A stretch of 64,000 nucleotides of DNA from Haemonchus contortus (taxonomy: Eukaryota > Nematoda > Chromadorea > Rhabditida > Trichostrongylidae), in assembly GCA_000469685.2 (NCBI GenBank), contig LS997565.1, forward strand, positions 24,732,272-24,796,271, given 5' to 3'. The notes under the pieces were generated by a model that made no database searches, was not told where the DNA came from, and saw nothing but the letters and a program-made list of their open reading frames with translations. Positions within the stretch are counted from its first letter, which is position 1, and every line of letters starts with the position of its first letter. This document shows, one piece after another, positions 57,990 through 64,000 of the stretch. Made by a program: the position numbers and the translations under genes.

Positions 57990-60040
57990 GATTTTAGCAT
58001 ACACTAATTCAAATACTATGACTGATAAATCAATACGACATTGAAAGAGACAACAAGCAGCTATTATACATTCACACAAATCCCAACAGGAACAACCCCC
58101 ACGCAACGGGGATGGAGCCTTACCTTGATTTGTTGTCAGAATTAACCTTGATGAGTCACAGCTCACTCTGACAACCCGTACGACGAGTGGGTTCTCTGAG
58201 ACAGGTGCAACAGAACGCAAACTTGATATTCTTGATTCCTGAACAGTACTGGTCAAGAGGTAAAGCTTAGGGTATAACGGGTTGAAAGGAGGAGCAGAGT
58301 ATCCATTCACTCCTTTCAAGTTCGCCTTTTCCCTTATTACAATGCTCATTATCAACATTCAATGATCTAGCCCTCGTCTCAACCGCCAACAGCTCGTGAA
58401 CCCCCACGGCCAGTGCGAAGCGAATACGCTTTCCGAGCGACCGCAAGAAAACAGTCGTCAAGCTGTGATGTTGAAGTAAGTTGCCATATGTCATGTACAT
58501 ATGCGAATGCTGCATTGAACCGTTAACTCCGTTTTCGACTGACTATCTCATATCATACCTCGTCGTCTCATTGTATGGGACGATTTCCCAACTCAACTAG
58601 CACGATGGTTGACACGATAGTCAAGCGGACCCACGACGGAGCGCATATCAGAGCGAAGGTAGTGCAGTGGGGCTGGTTCCGTGGTTCTGTTCAGTTAACG
58701 CCTCACAATGGGATCGAAAGGCGAGAATAGTTGATCATTACGCTCTCAGTACCTTCAGTGCAGCTTTAGATTCCTTCAACCTCCTTTCATGAAATATTCA
58801 GTCCTCAGTCAAAAGCTCTACGTTAGAAGGGTGCACGTAAATGCTAAAGAAGGTCACGGTAGGTTAGGGCAGGGGGCGCTTGAGAAGCCAAAATTGACGT
58901 AAATGTTTACCCAACCATATTATGACAGGAGTTTCGTCAATCAAGTGTTTTAGATGAACCACGATTGAGTCGCCGTTAGGAAGCTCTAACAAATGACGTT
59001 TCATATTCACTGCTGTTTTATTTGAAAAATGTGCACTATCCTCAAGTAGCACAGGGAATGGACCGTGTTAAGGGCAGGGGCGTCGGAGGAAATATAATGA
59101 ATTCTTCTACTTTTTGTTAGAGAAACGCTTGTATCAAGAGGTATTATATTCAGTTGGACATTGACCGATACAGGTGATTGATTACGGAAAGTGACAGCAA
59201 AAACTTAGATAAATATGTAAGTAGTTGGAAAGGGTGATTGCCATGGGGTTCCTGCCGACCTTATAGGGAACAGTTCGGCGTTGTCGCTATAAATTGGAAA
59301 GGATCATTGGGTGGGGTCACCTATTATTTGCGATTTGCGATTTCGAGTATTTTTTGCCGGTTCTCATTTTTGTGCTGTAAACCAAATGGCCTCTTGACCT
59401 TAAGTATTCCTACAATCCTACTACCTCTGCCCAGCGTTGATTTCGAGCCGTCGATAGGATTGCTGCCCTTGTTAGTTGTCAACTTTCCTTCCATCTACAG
59501 CATCTTACGCTGCATTTTTTTTCGGTTAGCTCTCTTTTATCGATTTGCTTCATCTTTCGTTGGGACTCCTTGTAAACGCCTCCCTTGAGCTTCGCATTAC
59601 ATTGCTTACCCTATCGGATGTTTTCTTTATTGATACTTCTCCACCACTTTCCTAACTACGAAAACACTTAAAGGACATCTTCAAATGTGGGTGCCATTGC
59701 GTGCGCTGGCTGCAGTAATCTGGAACGTGTGCGTCCTCTACAGCCTCTGCAACGCCGTCAACCTTTGACAACAGCGTCCTTTGCGCTATCCTTGAGGTTC
59801 ACAGGTTTATGACAGAAAGAAATTTCAGGAGCCGTTTACGTCTCGAATTGTGCTTCCAAGGAAGATTCTTTACCGTAAATTAGGGTGAATTCCCTAGCAA
59901 GTGGCCGTCCACCACACACAATTCGTCCGACTTGTCGTCCGCAGTTTCTAGATGATTGGTCACATCGAATAAATGCCATTGCTTAGTGTGTACATATGAT
60001 GCTATAGGAAAAGTCGTGTGGTTTTGAAAAATGCTTTTCT
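57990..60040. other. no firm gene
   Basis: The minus-strand frame 58864-59052 (reads LELPNGDSIVVHLKHLIDE) has protein-like composition and might be a lone exon, but no good acceptor is seen. Otherwise empty; the right end precedes the SH2 gene. Confidence 0.4.
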
Positions 60041-60044
60041 TCAG

Positions 60045-60515
60045 GTGGACCCAGTGATGATGGAATCAGCGGTTGACAGGACAAAGACAACTACTATACG
60101 GTCCAATCTCTCCACTGCTACTGCACTGCCCAAGCAAGAGCAAGATTCGAGGAGCCGCCAGCCCTGTGTTCCCCAGGAGAAAATCGGAAGCAGAGATCAA
60201 GGCTCAAACACTTATTCAGATGATCAGGCTTTGGACAAGGATGAGGAAAAGGTGTAGCCCTTTGTTAATGGGTTGGCATCATTTGATGTTCTCAAGATGG
60301 GATGATACATTCCCTTCTTTATTCTTCTATTTTCCCTAAATTTCACTTATCACCGTACCGCATTCTTCCTAAAAAATGGAATTTCTTGATATTATGTCAG
60401 AACATGCTCTTTTCAGATTTTAAAGCAGTTCGATTTTTATCATGGATTTTTGCCTCGTGAGGACTTATATATACTTGTAAAGTACGTGGGGGACTACTTA
60501 CTCAGAGTTAGCGAG
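60045..60515 (+). CDS. SH2-domain protein, start of a Fer-like kinase gene (partial)
   Basis: Two phase-0 exons. Exon 60045-60251 follows TTTTCTTCAG, has ATG ATG at 60057 after 12 bases, and encodes a charged Ser/Thr/Gln-rich linker ending DDQALDKDEEK. Exon 60417-60515 follows CTTTTCAG and encodes the front half of an SH2 domain: FDFYHGFLPREDL, then VGDYLLRVSE, with the phosphotyrosine-binding arginine in the LLR motif, and a GTGATT donor. A short linker followed by YHG.LPRED is the pattern of the large SPE-8/Fer-like non-receptor tyrosine kinase family of nematodes. The rest of SH2 and the kinase domain were not found before 64000; they may lie past the window or be lost. The first acceptor may be a spliced-leader site. 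Confidence 0.65.
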
Positions 60516-60969
60516 GTGATTATTTCACTTTTCGATTTGTTTAGGCAAGCAAAACGACAAAATATTATAGTATTCAAGGAAGAGTTTTAGAGCTAAGTCT
60601 GATCAAAGTGTCAAACAAATTACAACTGTCAGAGCTACAAGTCACAGGTCCCAAAGAATGTGGGAATAACAGAGCCTGATCGAAAGCGCCAATCATCCAT
60701 GCCAAATAGTACAGTACAACTAGCCTTCTACTCTGGCAGCGTTAAAAAGAAGTAGAGATTAGGAATATGGGCACATTGGCACCAGTACATAGGTGTATCG
60801 ACCCTTTAACGATTAAGATTCGTACTTTCTGTCTGTGATACAATACGGAATTTAGTAGTTAGCGATCATTCTTTTCCATGACGAGGATAGCATGGGTGTT
60901 CGATGAATAGTTTCTTGCGTACTGTATTGTGATACTGTAGCTTTGATTACTGATTCCAAAATATACAGT

Positions 60970-61148
60970 AACGAAAATTCAGTCCGGCACTCGGCTCTTA
61001 CAGTAATCCGGCACGTGTTAATACGCAAACTTTTACCCGTCACATATACGACGCGTCGAAAAGGGGCTTAGGGCAAGAACACGGGAGTGGGTGGTGGCGT
61101 AAGCCAGGGGGTTATTGTAAGAGCCGAGTGCCGGACTGAATTTTCGTT
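60970..61148. mobile_element. MITE with about 37-bp terminal repeats
   Basis: Ends AACGAAAATTCAGTCCGGCA and complement, continuing through CTCGGCTCTTACA. The arms are almost perfect and the whole is 179 bp. The body resembles 50636-50700 (GACGCGTCGAAAAGG). It lies about 450 bp after the last SH2 exon found. Confidence 0.75.
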
Positions 61149-61187
61149 TTAGTCCAAAATATAAGTGTGATATGACCTAATGGGTAT

Positions 61188-62065
61188 TCTTACTTTAAAT
61201 AAAAGGCTCGCGTCTGTCTGTCTGTCCGTCCGTCTCGTGTCTGTCTGTCTGTCTGTTTGTACGGAAATTCGTAACTCCTGTCCCCGTGGGCCTAGGACGT
61301 TCAAATTTTGTAGGAGCACAGTCGGCAGGATAGGAAAACATGTGGTGGGTGGCAGGACCGAACTCCGCTCGCAAGAGGCGGCCGCTCGCAAAGTAATTAC
61401 CTTAGCAGAAAATCATAGCTCCTGTCCCTGTGAATCCAGGAAGTTCAAGTTTGGTAGAAGTACCCAAGGCAGGGTGGGAACATATATGGTTGGTGGCAGG
61501 ACTGGACTCCGTCTACAAGGGGCGGGGTTTGTGCGGACAAAATGTTTCAGGGGAAATTTATAAATCCTGTCTCTGTGAACCCAGAAAACCCAAGTTTGGT
61601 AGAAGTACCTAAGGCAGGATGGGAACATATATGGTTGGTAGCAGGACCGGACTCCGCCCACAGTAAGCGTACCCCAGGCAGGATGGGAACACTAATGTTG
61701 GGTGGCAGGATCGGGCTACAGAGGGCGGGGTTTGCGCCAAAATTGCCCATTCGGCCATAGGGCGTTCAAACTCGGCAGGAATATAGCCGGAAGGATGGGA
61801 ACACTTATGGTAGGTAGGAGGACCGGACCCCGCCCATAGAGAGCGAGGTGTGCGCGAAATGGCTCTATGGCGCTCAAACTTGGTAGGAAGACAGGCGGCA
61901 GTATACGGACACTTATGGTGGGTAGTAGGACTGGACTCCGCCCACTGGGGGGTGGGGTTTGTGCAAAATAAATGTCTGAGCGAAAATCCATGATTCCCTA
62001 TCCCGCGGACTTGGAGAGCAAAATCAACAGTAGTAGAGGGGGCAGGATGGGAACACTGAAGGGGA
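61188..62065 (+). mobile_element. Helitron-like element with about six monomers
   Basis: Starts TCTTACTTTAAATAAAAGGC at 61188, then CTGTCTGTCTGTCCGTCC microsatellite (61207-61258). Monomers begin near 61268, 61418, 61562, and continue in shortened form to 62060, with AACTCCTGTC, GGCAGGATGGGAACA and GGACTCCGCC. The relation to the arrays at 34.8-36.1 kb and 46.4-47 kb is clear. Confidence 0.7.
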
Positions 62066-62068
62066 CGA

Positions 62069-62300
62069 GCGATTCGTGCGATTCTGGGTGCGCGCGGCAA
62101 ATTGCGCGGCAAAATTCGCGATGATTCAAACAACTCTGGCGTCTATCATTGGGGCACAAACTTGAAGTAGAGTACTTTAGTAGAAACGGACAATCCTACT
62201 AACCTACTTTACTTCAACTTTGGGCACAAATGATAAACGTTGCAGTCGTCCAAATCGCACCGCGCAATTTGTTGCGCGCACCCCGAATCGCACGAATCGC
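62069..62300. mobile_element. MITE inserted at the end of a monomer array
   Basis: Ends GCGATTCGTGCGATTC and GAATCGCACGAATCGC bound 232 bp. Inner arms include GCGCGGCAAATTGCGCGG. A second, inner inverted pair (AACTTGAAGTAGAGTA and complement) surrounds the centre. Confidence 0.7.
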
Positions 62301-62449
62301 AACACACCCGAACACTGACAATAGAGGAGGCCTTAGATAACAAGATTCGGTCCCCAGTTGAATCCCAGCGCCTTTGCTATTTACAATTTAGCTTTGACTC
62401 TTTGATATGTTTCATTCGACAAGAAGGGTAAGTGCACTGATAGGGACCG

Positions 62450-63735
62450 ATTATGAAATTCGGTTCACTTCTTGCTTACGACCGCTACCCAGCGAAGTTC
62501 GCGATTCAGTGAGGGATCACGGTTTCTCTCTGCTTCGATATCATTCATGGCAAAACTCATCCGACCGCTAACAATCTTGGATTCTCATTTAATGATGTAT
62601 AGAGGAAAGAAGCTACATTCATAAAGACATTTGATAAAGGTATTATTATGACTCAACAACATTTATGAGTACCATTCAAGGCATCGAGTGCCTACCAGTT
62701 GAATCTTCAATGGGTCATTATTTTCAATATCAACAGCGGCAGATCGAGACAAACAGATTCTGATCAAAGGCATAGGCATAGGCAAATTTTGAATATCGTT
62801 TGCATGCCCTATTGTTCCTCTATCGAGCTTCATGTTCCGAAAAGCATCGTTCAGTGCTCTCAGCAAAGGAGTGTGCTGTTTGCCGTTTATCACAACTCTG
62901 TCATAAGAATGAGGGGGCCCGGGGATGCCGGGCGGTCCGACTGTCTCTACATATGGAGCGGTAATTTTAGGTGTCTGTTTGTATGCCCGTTTGTGCGTCC
63001 TTCCTCACGTAGGCGCGACGAAGAGTGCGAATGTCAAGTGAGCGTAGTGAGGAAACAGTTATCAAATGGGAAGTGAACCGATACTGTTCACCAGTCGAGC
63101 CGCCCGGCTAACGCCGGGCTTCCCTCCTTCTTATGGGTTCGCCCGGCTACGCCGGGCGCTCCCACTTCCTGTGAGAAATTTGCTATGCGTAAATAACACA
63201 TCGGATTCTCCTTTTTCTTTGAAAGCTCTACACTCAAGTATCAGCCCCGCAGTGGGAGCGATTTCCTCTGTAAGCCAACTTCGCTTCGTCCGAATAGAAC
63301 ATCGTTTAATATCGCAATGGCGATTATTCAGAGAAAAAAGTATTCAGAGACTTCATCGCTGCTGAGGCTACTATGTTAGCTACCATAAATGCTCCTCAAT
63401 GCTATCATCGAGGGCTCTCCTCCTTTTTGGGGCAAAGGGGCTTGGCCAGAAAAACATCGAATTTCTGAGATTCTTCCCATTTTTTCCAGGTTATTTCGCT
63501 GTTTCGCTGAGCGAGAGTAAAGGCTATCAAATGCCTTCAAGATGTACCTCTTTTTCTCTATGAATACATCATTAATTGTGAATCCAACATTATTAGCGGT
63601 CGGATAAATTCTGCTAAGAATGATATCAAAGCAAAGAGAAACCGCGATCTTTCAAATACTCGGTTAAAACTCTGCTGGGTAGCGGTCGTAATCTAATAGC
63701 AAGAAGTGAACCGAATTCATCTCCTTATAATCCCA
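62450..63735. mobile_element. large foldback element, 1.3 kb
   Basis: Long diverged arms: GGTTCACTTCTTGCTTACGA and GACCGCTACCCAGC at 62461-62500, with complements at 63660-63710; further in, TCCGACCGCTAACAATCTTG and complement near 63600. The centre holds a CTGT-rich stretch (62970) and a short inverted block, GCCCGGCTAACGCCGGGC at 63103. Parts recur at 47.3-47.8 kb. Confidence 0.6.
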
Positions 63736-64000
63736 CAACTTAGCCTTCATGTCGAATGAAACAAATCAAGAAGTCAAATCTAGATCGTAAATAACAAACG
63801 CGCTATGAGGTTATTGGTGTGTGGATCTTCTTCTCTAAGGCCTCTTCTATTGTCAATGTTCCCATCTTGCCCCCCTCCTATAGAATGCTCTCCAGGGCCA
63901 CGGGATCAGGAGTTATGGATTTCCACTCATTTATTTCGCGGAAGTCCTGTTCCTTGGGGGCGGAGTCCGGCCCTACTACTCACCATAAGTGTTCCCATAC
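63736..64000. mobile_element. Helitron-like element cut by the window edge
   Basis: 63709-63960 matches 26108-26350, and the last 100 bases enter a monomer (ATCAGGAGTTATGG, GGGGGCGGAGTCCGGCC). The rest lies beyond the window. Confidence 0.55.

Noticed and set aside
61413..62133. Overlapping minus-strand frames up to 174 codons
   Set aside because: They follow the monomer array on the opposite strand and have no family signature.

Overview
This is a stretch of nuclear DNA from a nematode, most likely a strongylid such as a hookworm or a relative; that placement rests on general resemblance and is not proven. The genes show many small exons with TTTTCAG-type acceptors, likely spliced-leader acceptors a few bases before the start codon, and protein families typical of worms. 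About 85-90% of the window is non-coding and is dominated by old transposon remains, foldback (inverted-repeat) elements and GGGCGGG-rich minisatellites. Most long open frames are not genes, so the real genes were found by joining exons at splice sites and checking reading phase.

Cellular genes. (1) Minus strand 3842-4828: part of a small selenoprotein-K-like membrane protein. (2) Plus strand 17407-18805: a complete 4-exon BET1-type Qc-SNARE of 109 residues. (3) Minus strand 22625-29158: a 12-exon UFSP2/ODR-8 type Ufm1-specific protease of about 575 residues. (4) Minus strand 29856-33467: a complete 12-exon TraB-domain (TRABD) protein of 430 residues. (3) and (4) lie head to tail about 700 bp apart and could be an operon. 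(5) Plus strand 60045-60515: two exons that begin an SH2 protein of the nematode Fer-like kinase type, with no kinase domain visible before the window ends.

Mobile DNA by region. 3-14.5 kb: two 525-bp Tc1-type MITEs, a long foldback element, a solo LTR with target duplication, and a broken Penelope-like reverse transcriptase cut off by another insertion. 16.8-21.2 kb: two foldback elements of one family around the BET1 gene. 26 kb: a minisatellite element inside an intron of the Ufm1 protease gene. 34.7-36.4 kb: an array of about eleven 119-bp units. 36.7-38.0 kb: a whole but dead mariner with both inverted repeats. 38.4-39.0 kb: a TTAA-flanked piggyBac-like MITE. 39-44 kb: two related retroelements, each with gag and env-like sequence but no pol. 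45.7-47 kb: a foldback element and another minisatellite array. 48.7-50.4 kb: Tc1-like transposase remains. 51.9-52.4 kb: a GIY-YIG end of a Penelope-like element. 53.8-54.0 kb: a probable tRNA-derived SINE. 55.5-57 kb and 61-64 kb: more minisatellite arrays and MITEs.

The most notable pattern is a shared terminus (TC, then TACT, then TATATAA) followed by a CTGT/TG-rich microsatellite and GGGCGGG-box monomers at six or seven places in both orientations. It looks like a non-autonomous Helitron-like family that carries its own minisatellite. No known operon-like pathway, CRISPR array or bacterial-type system is present.
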